DNA of 64,000 bases. Source: Acinetobacter sp. Marseille-Q1618 (lineage in GTDB: Bacteria; Pseudomonadota; Gammaproteobacteria; Pseudomonadales; Moraxellaceae). Made by a program: the position numbers and the translations under genes. Below are positions 57,555-64,000 of the stretch, one piece after another. The notes beneath the pieces are model-generated. The model ran no database searches. It was not told the origin of the DNA and was given only the letters and a program-made list of their open reading frames with translations. The DNA is taken from the NCBI RefSeq assembly GCF_902809855.1, contig NZ_CADDWJ010000002.1:1054001-1118000 (forward strand), read 5' to 3'. The first letter of the stretch is position 1. Every line of letters begins with the position of its first letter.

Positions 57555-57604
57555 GGTTTAAGCTTTATAGCTTGATATTTTGACTCATACAAATAGTGGA
57601 TAAG

Positions 57605-58483
57605 ATGAGCGCCATTCTCCCTTTATATCCTTTAGAAAATCCTATGCCAAAAGCATCTGCAGATGCGCCAATTGGTATTTTTGATTCTGGCATAGGTGGA
57701 TTGTCCGTGGCGCAGGAGATTGCCAACTATTTACCCAATGAGCGTATTTTATATTATGCCGATACTGCGCATGTGCCTTATGGCGCACGAGATGATCAAA
57801 ATATCCGTGAATTAACTGCACAGGCGATTGAATGGTTGTATCGACAAGGCTGCAAAATTGCAGTAGTTGCATGTAATACCGCATCTGCATTTAGCTTGGA
57901 TTTTTTGCGTGAGCATTATGGTGAGAACTTCCCAATTGTGGGGTTGGTACCTGCCTTAAAGCCAGCCGTGTTGCAAACCCAGTCTAAAGTGGTGGCCGTA
58001 CTTGCCACACCTGCCACTTTTCGGGGTAAATTAATTAAGGATGTGGTATTGCGTTTTGCAGAACCTTCGGGTGTAGATGTGATGCCTGTCACTTGTTTAG
58101 AACTGGTTCCTTTTGTGGAAGCAGGATTGCAAAACAGTGAACAATGTAAAACAGCATTAAAAAATGTTTTAGATCCGATATTGGCTAAGCATGCAGACTA
58201 CTTGGTATTAGGTTGTACACATTATCCTTTTTTAAAAAATACCATCCAAAATCTTTATGGAGATCAGTTGACTTTAGTGGATTCAGGGCTTGCGGTTGCT
58301 CGGCAAACTGCACGAATTTTAATTAAGAATGAATTGTTATCAGAATTATCATTACAAAATAAAACACAACTGAGCTGTTATGTCAGTGGTCATAATGCGG
58401 ATACTTTAACGCCAGTCCTAAAACATTTAATTCAAGAAAAAATTTCATGGTCAATTTGTGACGTTATTGATAAACTGCAATAG
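57605..58483 (+). CDS. murI: Glutamate racemase
   Basis: MurI makes D-glutamate for peptidoglycan. The 292-residue product has the paired catalytic Cys in VACNTASAFSLDF and VLGCTHYPFLKN, and the N-terminal GIFDSGIGGLSVAQEI. The start is uncertain: MSAILPLYP (57605) follows GTGGATAAG, and MPKASADAP (57644) would lie closer to the conserved region; neither has a strong ribosome-binding site. It is followed by the DUF4062 gene after 126 bases. Confidence 0.95.
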   Translation: MSAILPLYPLENPMPKASADAPIGIFDSGIGGLSVAQEIANYLPNERILYYADTAHVPYGARDDQNIRELTAQAIEWLYRQGCKIAVVACNTASAFSLDFLREHYGENFPIVGLVPALKPAVLQTQSKVVAVLATPATFRGKLIKDVVLRFAEPSGVDVMPVTCLELVPFVEAGLQNSEQCKTALKNVLDPILAKHADYLVLGCTHYPFLKNTIQNLYGDQLTLVDSGLAVARQTARILIKNELLSELSLQNKTQLSCYVSGHNADTLTPVLKHLIQEKISWSICDVIDKLQ

Positions 58484-58609
58484 TGAGTCCAACATATGAA
58501 ATTAAGACAGCTTTAATTTTATCTATATTTATAAGTGTGGGGCATATAACTTCGTGATCTGTTTGGGGCGGATCAATATTTAAGCTATATGAGAAGGATG
58601 GGTTAACCT

Positions 58610-59626
58610 ATGCTCGACAAACGTTATCAGGTGTTTATTACCACGTCTGGCAAAGACATGCAGCCAGAACGCATGATTGTTTCACAAACGCTGATCGGAA
58701 TGGGGTTCTTTTCGTGGGGTTTGGAACAGCGTACGCCTTTGAGTACGGCTTTTGCTCGTCGTCAAATCGATGATTGTGATTATGTTTTATTACTTTTAGG
58801 TAGCCAGTACGGGGAACAATCGGTATCTGGTGTGAGTTATATGCATTTAGAATATATCTATGCAGTCACTAAACAAAAACCAGTCATCGTATTTTTGCAT
58901 GAAGCACCTGAGTTGCGTGATGAAGCTTTACAAGAGTCCCGTGCAGAATTAAAAGAAAAATTTTACGAGTTCCGCAACCAACTACAAAGAGAAGTGGAAC
59001 AAGTGGTCACTTATCGAACATTGCGGGATTTAGAGCTGAGTGTACGTTCTTATATGCCACAAATGCTAGAACGTTATCCTGTGGTTGGGTGGGTGCGTCC
59101 ACAAAATATTCAAGTATTACAGGATGAGATTGATCGCTTAAAAACCCAATTGGCACAAGCTAAAAATACGCAAGAACGTAAAGAAGTCGACCCATTCCTA
59201 ACTTTGCCGAAGGTTTCTATTCACGATGTATTTAATTTTGATTATCGTGTGCATGCCTATCAGGATGGTAATTTTAAGGAAATGAATCCAATTCGTGAAA
59301 TGACATGGATCGAGATTTTAAAAGTTTTATCGGTTGAATTTAGAAATACTACACCAGAAGACAGCTTTTCTAAGGTACTGAATGAATATTTAAATAAATC
59401 TGGTTTGGCAGATGTGCAAGTGCCTATGCCTAGAGCACATGCCGTTGCCAGAGCGCAGATCAATATTCGTGCCTTACACACCATTAAGCAACAAATGCGC
59501 CAAAATGATTGGATCGCGCCAGTTGGACGAGATGATCGACAGCGTATGCTGTGGCAAATTACCAGCAAAGGCTTAAGATTATTAGAAGGCTCACAAATGA
59601 TTGGTAAGCATTCATCTATTTTTTAA
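58610..59626 (+). CDS. DUF4062-domain protein
   Basis: A 338-residue protein. Residues about 5-100 form the DUF4062 domain: YQVFITTSGKDMQPERMIVSQTLIGMGFFSWGLEQ, DDCDYVLLLLGSQYGEQSVSGVSYMHLEYIYAVTKQKPVIVFLHE. This alpha/beta fold resembles TIR-type and nucleotide-handling domains and often occurs in conflict-associated proteins. A helical part with a coiled coil (NIQVLQDEIDRLKTQLAQAKNTQE) follows, then a C-terminal domain (about 205-330) with a winged-helix-like end. No known defence partner is adjacent. GAGAAGGATGGG precedes the ATG. Confidence 0.75.
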   Translation: MLDKRYQVFITTSGKDMQPERMIVSQTLIGMGFFSWGLEQRTPLSTAFARRQIDDCDYVLLLLGSQYGEQSVSGVSYMHLEYIYAVTKQKPVIVFLHEAPELRDEALQESRAELKEKFYEFRNQLQREVEQVVTYRTLRDLELSVRSYMPQMLERYPVVGWVRPQNIQVLQDEIDRLKTQLAQAKNTQERKEVDPFLTLPKVSIHDVFNFDYRVHAYQDGNFKEMNPIREMTWIEILKVLSVEFRNTTPEDSFSKVLNEYLNKSGLADVQVPMPRAHAVARAQINIRALHTIKQQMRQNDWIAPVGRDDRQRMLWQITSKGLRLLEGSQMIGKHSSIF

Positions 59627-59715
59627 ATGAATGTTTTTTATTGATCTGTTAAAAAAATGGCTTAAGTTCTGATACATTGACTGGATAGATTGATTTAATA
59701 AGGTTAAATAAAATC

Positions 59716-60735
59716 ATGCTTTCTAGAACCAAGGTGTTAGTGATTGTTGCCAATTTAGGAACGCCTGATGAACCTTCTGAAGTTGCTGTACGACGCTTTC
59801 TAAAGCAGTTTTTATCTGATGGGCGTGTGATTGAAATTCCCAAATTTATTTGGCAAATCATTTTACATGCTTTTGTTTTGCCTTTTCGTCCTAAAAGAGT
59901 GGCACATGCTTATGTGCAAGTGTGGATGACAGACTCGCCTATGCGAGAAATTTTATTGCAGCAAACGGCACTTTTAGAACAACGCTTGCTTGCGCAAAAT
60001 CCTCATTTAGACTTGCATGTCGTCCCTGCGATGACGTATGGTAATCCTGGGATTAGCCAAGTATTACAAGATGCAGCAGCACAAAAATATGATCAAATCA
60101 TTTTATTGCCATTATTCCCACAATATTCAGCGACCTCAACCGCACCGCTTTATGATGCTGTGGCTAAATGGGTGCTGACACAGCGAAATTTGCCAGCTTT
60201 AACCATCATTCGTGATTATTATCAGCATCCTTTGTATATTCAAGCTTTGGCGGACAGTGTTCGCAAATTTCAACAAACGCATGGTACGCCTGAAAAACTA
60301 TTGATGTCTTTTCATGGTATTCCGCAGCCTTATGCGGATAAAGGTGATCCTTATGCTGAACGTAGTCAGATTACTGCACAAAAGCTGGCACAAGCTTTAA
60401 ACTTAAGCGATGATCAGTGGCAAATCAGTTTCCAGTCTCGTTTTGGTAAACAAGAATGGGTAAAACCTTATACAGATCAAGTATTACAAGATTGGGCTGC
60501 ACAAGGTGTAAAGTCGGTACAGGTTATGAGTCCAGCTTTTTCTGCGGATTGTTTAGAAACTTTAGAAGAATTAGCATTACAAAATGCTGAACTATTTTTG
60601 CAAGCAGGCGGGGAGCAATATCAATATATCCCAGCATTAAATAATGATGCCTTGCATATTGATTTATTAGCCCAATTATTACAGGCAAACTTAGAGCCTT
60701 TGAAGACAACCTTTAGCACATTTGAGCCAAATTGA
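59716..60735 (+). CDS. hemH: Ferrochelatase
   Basis: HemH inserts iron into protoporphyrin IX, the last step of haem synthesis. The 339 residues show [34 protein letters not shown] at the N-terminus, [19 protein letters not shown], the catalytic His in [19 protein letters not shown], and [21 protein letters not shown], with [15 protein letters not shown] near the C-terminus. It ends 9 bases before the metallo-hydrolase gene, with which it is likely co-transcribed. Confidence 0.97.
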   Translation: MLSRTKVLVIVANLGTPDEPSEVAVRRFLKQFLSDGRVIEIPKFIWQIILHAFVLPFRPKRVAHAYVQVWMTDSPMREILLQQTALLEQRLLAQNPHLDLHVVPAMTYGNPGISQVLQDAAAQKYDQIILLPLFPQYSATSTAPLYDAVAKWVLTQRNLPALTIIRDYYQHPLYIQALADSVRKFQQTHGTPEKLLMSFHGIPQPYADKGDPYAERSQITAQKLAQALNLSDDQWQISFQSRFGKQEWVKPYTDQVLQDWAAQGVKSVQVMSPAFSADCLETLEELALQNAELFLQAGGEQYQYIPALNNDALHIDLLAQLLQANLEPLKTTFSTFEPN

Positions 60736-60744
60736 GGAAAGAAT

Positions 60745-61389
60745 ATGTTGCAAGTTAAAATTGTACCCGTCACCGCATTTGCTCAAAATTGTTCAATCGT
60801 TTGGGACAGCGAAAGTAAAGAAGCGGTACTGATTGATGCAGGTGGTGAACCTGAAAAACTTAAACAAGAAGTCGAAAGCTTAGGTTTAACAGTCAAAGCT
60901 TTGTGGTTGACGCATGGACATTTAGATCATGCAGGTGCAGTCGGTGCATTGGTTAAAGCGTGGAATGTTCCTGTCATTGGGCCGCACAAAGAAGATGCTT
61001 TTTGGTTAGATATGATCCAAGAAGTTTCGGCACGTTATGGTTTTCCCATTCCAGAAGCGGTACATGTTGATCAATGGCTAGAAGGTGGTGAGCTTCTTAA
61101 GCTGGGTGAAGAGGAATTTGAGGTACGTTTTGCACCCGGACATACCCCCGGACATGTGATGTTTTATAATGCTAAATATGGCGTGTTATGGACGGGTGAT
61201 GTGTTGTTCAAAGGTTCAATCGGACGTACTGACTTTCCTAAAGGAAATCATCAGCAACTGCTAGATTCGATTCAAAGAGAATGTTTTAGTTTACCTGATG
61301 AAACTCAGTTTATTTCAGGACATGGGCCAATGAGTACTATTGGTTTTGAAAAACAACATAATCCATTTGTTGCAGGTCAGGCAGGCTGA
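60745..61389 (+). CDS. Metallo-beta-lactamase-fold hydrolase (GloB-like)
   Basis: A 214-residue MBL-fold hydrolase of the YcbL/GloB2 group, probably a glyoxalase II-type thioesterase or related enzyme. The zinc ligands are visible: THGHLDHAG (about 55-63), the His of FAPGHTPGHV (about 130-139), the Asp of WTGDVLFKGSIGRTDFP and the His of FISGHGP. It lacks the C-terminal helical domain of classic GloB. AGGAAAGAAT precedes the ATG, just behind hemH. A terminator follows at 61434. Confidence 0.92.
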   Translation: MLQVKIVPVTAFAQNCSIVWDSESKEAVLIDAGGEPEKLKQEVESLGLTVKALWLTHGHLDHAGAVGALVKAWNVPVIGPHKEDAFWLDMIQEVSARYGFPIPEAVHVDQWLEGGELLKLGEEEFEVRFAPGHTPGHVMFYNAKYGVLWTGDVLFKGSIGRTDFPKGNHQQLLDSIQRECFSLPDETQFISGHGPMSTIGFEKQHNPFVAGQAG

Positions 61390-61433
61390 TAATAGGTGAT
61401 TTAAAGTTGTTTTAATGGTTAGGTTGTTAAAAG

Positions 61434-61467
61434 AAATCTTATTTACATCGGTGAGTAAGATTTTTTT
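61434..61467 (+). terminator. Terminator after hemH and the metallo-hydrolase gene
   Basis: AAATCTTA (61434-61441) pairs with TAAGATTT (61456-61463), followed by further T residues. It lies just past the stop at 61389 and faces the small minus-strand gene ending at 61475, so it may serve both. Confidence 0.7.
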
Positions 61468-61474
61468 GAGCGTT

Positions 61475-61651
61475 TTAGTCAAAAGGGTTTGAAAATCTTT
61501 TACGTATTTCTAAGCCAACTAAAAGTGTCGCAATAATAAAAAGTAATGCGATAGCAAAGAACAGACCGTCAGCTGCATAAATGCCTAAGCCAATAAAAAA
61601 TAAGCCAAAAACACTCAGAATAATAAAACTAATTTTTAATATAAGAAGCAT
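61475..61651 (-). CDS. Small two-segment membrane protein
   Basis: A 58-residue hydrophobic peptide, MLLILKISFIILSVFGLFFIGLGIYAADGLFFAIALLFIIATLLVGLEIRKRFSNPFD, with two transmembrane segments and a positive tail (likely cytoplasmic). I start at 61651 because GAGAAAAATT precedes that ATG; a TTG four codons upstream overlaps the ribosome-binding site. I do not recognise the family. Its reality rests on the ribosome-binding site and strong hydrophobic periodicity. Confidence 0.6.
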   Translation of the reverse strand: MLLILKISFIILSVFGLFFIGLGIYAADGLFFAIALLFIIATLLVGLEIRKRFSNPFD

Positions 61652-61775
61652 AATTTTTCTCAATTACGACAAGTGAAGTGTAATAAGATAAGAATAATTT
61701 ATAAGAGTATTGTGTACTTATAATACAAACTGTTTACGTCGGGTTTGTTATATTGTAATAAAATATTACTTAGTG

Positions 61776-61943
61776 CTATAAGTCTTCTGCTTGAGGAGCA
61801 TCTTCTGTCGGTAATTTATAATCTTCACTTGCCCAAGCACCGAGATCAATTAATTTACAACGTTCAGAGCAAAAAGGGCGGAATTCATTGTCATCCCAAG
61901 TCGTTGGCTGACCACAACGAGGGCATGGAAAGGTACGTGGCAT
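61776..61943 (-). CDS. yacG: DNA gyrase inhibitor YacG
   Basis: YacG is a small zinc protein that binds GyrB and blocks gyrase. The 55 residues show the family pattern [39 protein letters not shown]: four Cys bind zinc (CxxC and CxxxC), followed by the gyrase-contacting DLGxWASE. I start at MPRTFPCP, preceded by GAGGATTGAATCC; an in-frame ATG at 61958 overlaps the ribosome-binding site. It is divergent from the TrmB-like gene. Confidence 0.93.
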   Translation of the reverse strand: MPRTFPCPRCGQPTTWDDNEFRPFCSERCKLIDLGAWASEDYKLPTEDAPQAEDL

Positions 61944-62031
61944 GGATTCAATCCTCATTTTGCAAAGTGAAATAGGCAAAGTGCATAAGACTTGGTAGAC
62001 TTGTGCCGTTTTTTACTAGTTTGATCTGATT

Positions 62032-62685
62032 ATGCCGATTCGTCAATTTCAAGCACAGCGTATGCATGCGCCACGTGATTTTCAATCTATTGAAAATAGT
62101 CCAATTTGTGTCGAAATTGGTGCAGGTAAAGGCAAGCATGCCTTACTTTTTTCTGGTCAAAATCCACAACTCAAATTGGTCGCTGTAGAAAGAACACGTG
62201 AAAAGTTTTTAGCCATGCAAAAACAGCATCAACTTGAAGGGCAAGATAATTTAACACCGATTCATGCGGATGCGTTACCTTGGGTGGTACACGCTTTGTA
62301 TCCGCAGCAAGTGCAACAATTTTTTATTTTATATCCAAATCCTGAGCCACATAATCCAGCACAACGCTGGTTGAATATGCCATTTTTTGAATTTTTAATT
62401 TCTCGTTTACAAACCCACGGCACGATTACTTTAGCCAGTAATATTCCTGAATATATTGTAGAAGCAGAACAGCAATTACAAAAAGTCTGGAATTTACCGT
62501 ATGAGAAACAAGTGATTGCATCTGATTCAGCACGGACTCATTTTGAGATTAAATATTTAGAACGTGGAGAGTTGTGCCAGCAGTTGGTTATCTCTAAACC
62601 TGAAAACTATGCAACACGTTTTGATGGTTTTCAACCTTTACAAGGTCAAAATACTCAAGTGACTGAGCCTGAAAATGTCAAGTAA
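62032..62685 (+). CDS. TrmB-like SAM-dependent tRNA methyltransferase
   Basis: A 217-residue Rossmann methyltransferase closest to TrmB, the tRNA guanine-46 N7 methylase. CVEIGAGKGKHALLFSGQNPQLKLVAVERTREKFLAM (about 26-62) is the SAM site. The catalytic region reads FILYPNPEPHNPAQRWLNMPFFEFLISRL, where canonical TrmB has FPDPWPKKRH, so it may be a divergent paralogue with altered substrate. The C-terminal ARTHFEIKYLERGELCQQLVIS matches the TrmB closing TxFE-type motif. It overlaps the next gene by 11 bases, indicating coupling. Confidence 0.75.
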   Translation: MPIRQFQAQRMHAPRDFQSIENSPICVEIGAGKGKHALLFSGQNPQLKLVAVERTREKFLAMQKQHQLEGQDNLTPIHADALPWVVHALYPQQVQQFFILYPNPEPHNPAQRWLNMPFFEFLISRLQTHGTITLASNIPEYIVEAEQQLQKVWNLPYEKQVIASDSARTHFEIKYLERGELCQQLVISKPENYATRFDGFQPLQGQNTQVTEPENVK

Positions 62686-63886
62686 GCGTATTGCCATTGT
62701 TGGGGCTGGACCTGCAGGGTTAATGGCTGCGGAAGTATTGAGTGCATTTGATTATGAGGTGCATGTGTATGAGCAAAAACCTTCAGCAGCACGCAAATTT
62801 TTAATGGCAGGAAAAACAGGGCTGAATATTTCCCATGCTGAACCAGTTACACAGTTTGTGCAACGCTATGATCAAGTTGCGTGGCTCAGTCCATGGATCA
62901 AACAATGGGATGCAACTTGGATTCGACAGTGGATGCAAGGTTTAGGAATTGAATCTTATGTCGGCAGTTCAGGGCGAATTTTTCCTAATGAGATGAAAGC
63001 TGCGCCTTTATTACGCGCTTGGTTGAAACGTTTAATTGAAAATAAAATACAATTCCATTATCGGCATCAAATTTTAGATTTAAAACATCACAGATTAACC
63101 ATTCAAAATCTCAAATCTGAGCAAATTTATACGCAAGATTTTGATGCGATTATTTTAGCCTGTGGCGCAGTGTCTTGGTCACAGCTAGGCAGTGATGGGG
63201 CGTGGCAAAAATGGTTTGATCAAGCGCAAATAGAAGCTTTTCAAGCCAGCAATGCAGGCGTTGAAAAAGCATGGTCTAAGTTTATGCAGCCTGTTTTTGG
63301 ACAGCCATTGAAACGTGTTGATGCTTGGGTAGCGGGGCAAGCCAAAACACAAGGTGATATTGTCATCACACACTATGGTTTGGAAAGTGGTCTGATTTAT
63401 AAACAAGGACGAGCGTTAAGACAGCAGCTTAAGCAACACCAAAATATGAGTTTATATTTAGACTTGTTACCTGATTTAACCATGTCTCAGTTAGTACAAA
63501 AATTACAACCAGCAAAGAAGCAGTCAACTGCCAATATTTGGCGTAAAGCAGGTTTAGATACTGCAAAGTCCAATTTAATTCGTGAAATTGTAGATAAATC
63601 CTTATGGCATCAACCAGAAGAGTTAGCCTATCAAATTAAACACTTAAAAGTTGAACTGACAGGATTTCGTCCCATTGAAGAAGCGATTAGTTGTGCTGGC
63701 GGTATAAAACAAAATGCCTTGAATGAACAATTACAATTGAAATCTAATCCGCATGTATTTTGTTGTGGGGAAATGTTGGACTGGGATGCGCCAACGGGAG
63801 GCTATTTACTGACAGCATGTTTTGCTACAGGACGTGCTGCAGCAGTAGGGACACATCATTATCTTCAGAATGAAAATTACAATTGA
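62675..63886 (+). CDS. TIGR03862-type flavoprotein (HI0933-like)
   Basis: A 403-residue FAD protein of the HI0933/YhiN group, close to the TIGR03862 subfamily. The N-terminal IAIVGAGPAGLMAAEVLSAFDYEVHVYEQKPSAARKFLMAGKTGLNISH (about 6-55) is the FAD Rossmann motif plus the family KxGxxxNxSxxE-like loop. The C-terminal ELTGFRPIEEAISCAGGIKQNALNEQLQLKSNPHVFCCGEMLDWDAPTGGYLLTACFATGRAA is diagnostic. The substrate is unknown. It is coupled to the TrmB-like gene by overlap. Confidence 0.88.
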   Translation: MSSKRIAIVGAGPAGLMAAEVLSAFDYEVHVYEQKPSAARKFLMAGKTGLNISHAEPVTQFVQRYDQVAWLSPWIKQWDATWIRQWMQGLGIESYVGSSGRIFPNEMKAAPLLRAWLKRLIENKIQFHYRHQILDLKHHRLTIQNLKSEQIYTQDFDAIILACGAVSWSQLGSDGAWQKWFDQAQIEAFQASNAGVEKAWSKFMQPVFGQPLKRVDAWVAGQAKTQGDIVITHYGLESGLIYKQGRALRQQLKQHQNMSLYLDLLPDLTMSQLVQKLQPAKKQSTANIWRKAGLDTAKSNLIREIVDKSLWHQPEELAYQIKHLKVELTGFRPIEEAISCAGGIKQNALNEQLQLKSNPHVFCCGEMLDWDAPTGGYLLTACFATGRAAAVGTHHYLQNENYN

Positions 63887-63958
63887 ATAAGCTTAAATTT
63901 CGATGAAGTGATTTTGTTTGTGTTAATTTGACAACATTCCAAACCAGAGATAAAAACC

Positions 63959-64000
63959 ATGTCCGTAGAAAAAATATATACAGGAAGTTGTTTATGCGGT
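63959..64000 (+). CDS. Start of a second GFA-family protein (cut by window edge)
   Basis: Only 14 codons are present: MSVEKIYTGSCLCG. The GSCLCG end matches the N-terminal zinc motif (GxCxCG) of GFA-family proteins, such as the one at 50595. AGAGATAAAAACC precedes the ATG. The rest lies outside the window, so this assignment is provisional. Confidence 0.55.
   Translation, partial: MSVEKIYTGSCLCG

Noticed and set aside
57594..57603. A DnaA-box-like AGTGGATAA before murI
   Set aside because: It is a single imperfect site with no neighbours, expected by chance, unlike the cluster at recD.
1..64000. CRISPR arrays, tRNA or rRNA genes, insertion sequences, prophage genes
   Set aside because: I found no regular direct-repeat array, no cloverleaf or rRNA sequence, and no transposase, integrase or phage structural protein in any reading frame.

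Overview
The window is visibly AT-rich proteobacterial chromosome and fits the genus Acinetobacter. The pointers are an L11-L1-L10-L7/L12-RpoB-RpoC block, a two-domain polyphosphate:AMP phosphotransferase of the type characterised in Acinetobacter johnsonii, a type II secretion gspF-gspG pair standing alone, a recC-recB-recD operon, and many short A/T-rich intergenic hairpins. No rRNA, tRNA, CRISPR array, insertion sequence, prophage or plasmid function was found. Nearly all of it is core housekeeping sequence.

Layout. 1-11.2 kb: ribosomal protein and RNA polymerase genes with a long structured L10 leader, a terminator plus a 20-bp perfect inverted repeat before rpoB, a REP-like double hairpin between rpoB and rpoC, and a terminator after rpoC. 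11.3-12.6 kb: a glycine-zipper lipoprotein and convergent hisIE. 12.7-17.4 kb: the only accessory-looking block, all minus strand, holding an orphan protein, a flavin monooxygenase, an SMI1/KNR4-type protein, a patatin-like lipase and a small membrane protein. 17.4-21.6 kb: ubiE-ubiJ-ubiB (ubiquinone synthesis) and a FFLEELY-type protein. 21.8-23.9 kb: pap and an uncharacterised membrane-associated protein. 24.0-33.3 kb: recC, recB, recD. 33.3-33.96 kb: a gene-free stretch with two strong terminators and room for small RNAs. 33.96-38.2 kb: a beta-lactamase-fold hydrolase and rpsO-pnp. 38.2-41.7 kb: a CorA transporter between two DUF465 paralogues, then cbpA-cbpM. 41.9-48.0 kb: a DUF2147 protein, Hsp33, a Kef-type antiporter and priA. 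48.2-54.9 kb: gspF-gspG, GFA protein, csaA, lnt-corC, tusA and a secreted protein. 55.0-64.0 kb: ETF:ubiquinone oxidoreductase, DUF1285, murI, a DUF4062 protein, hemH, a metallo-hydrolase, yacG, a TrmB-like methyltransferase, a TIGR03862-type flavoprotein and the first codons of a second GFA protein.

Functional links. Several neighbours form coherent units: transcription and translation (rpl-rpo, rpsO-pnp), recombination repair (recCBD), quinone-linked electron flow (ubiEJB and ETF-QO), envelope lipoprotein maturation (lnt with corC), and proteostasis (cbpA-cbpM, hslO).

No clearly new multi-gene system is evident. The best leads are smaller: a run of DnaA-box-like 9-mers inside the start of recD, the 20-bp inverted repeat before rpoB, the four-hairpin element between priA and the Kef antiporter, the terminator-bounded gap after recD, the TrmB-like protein with an altered signature, and the orphan proteins of the 12.7-17.4 kb block.
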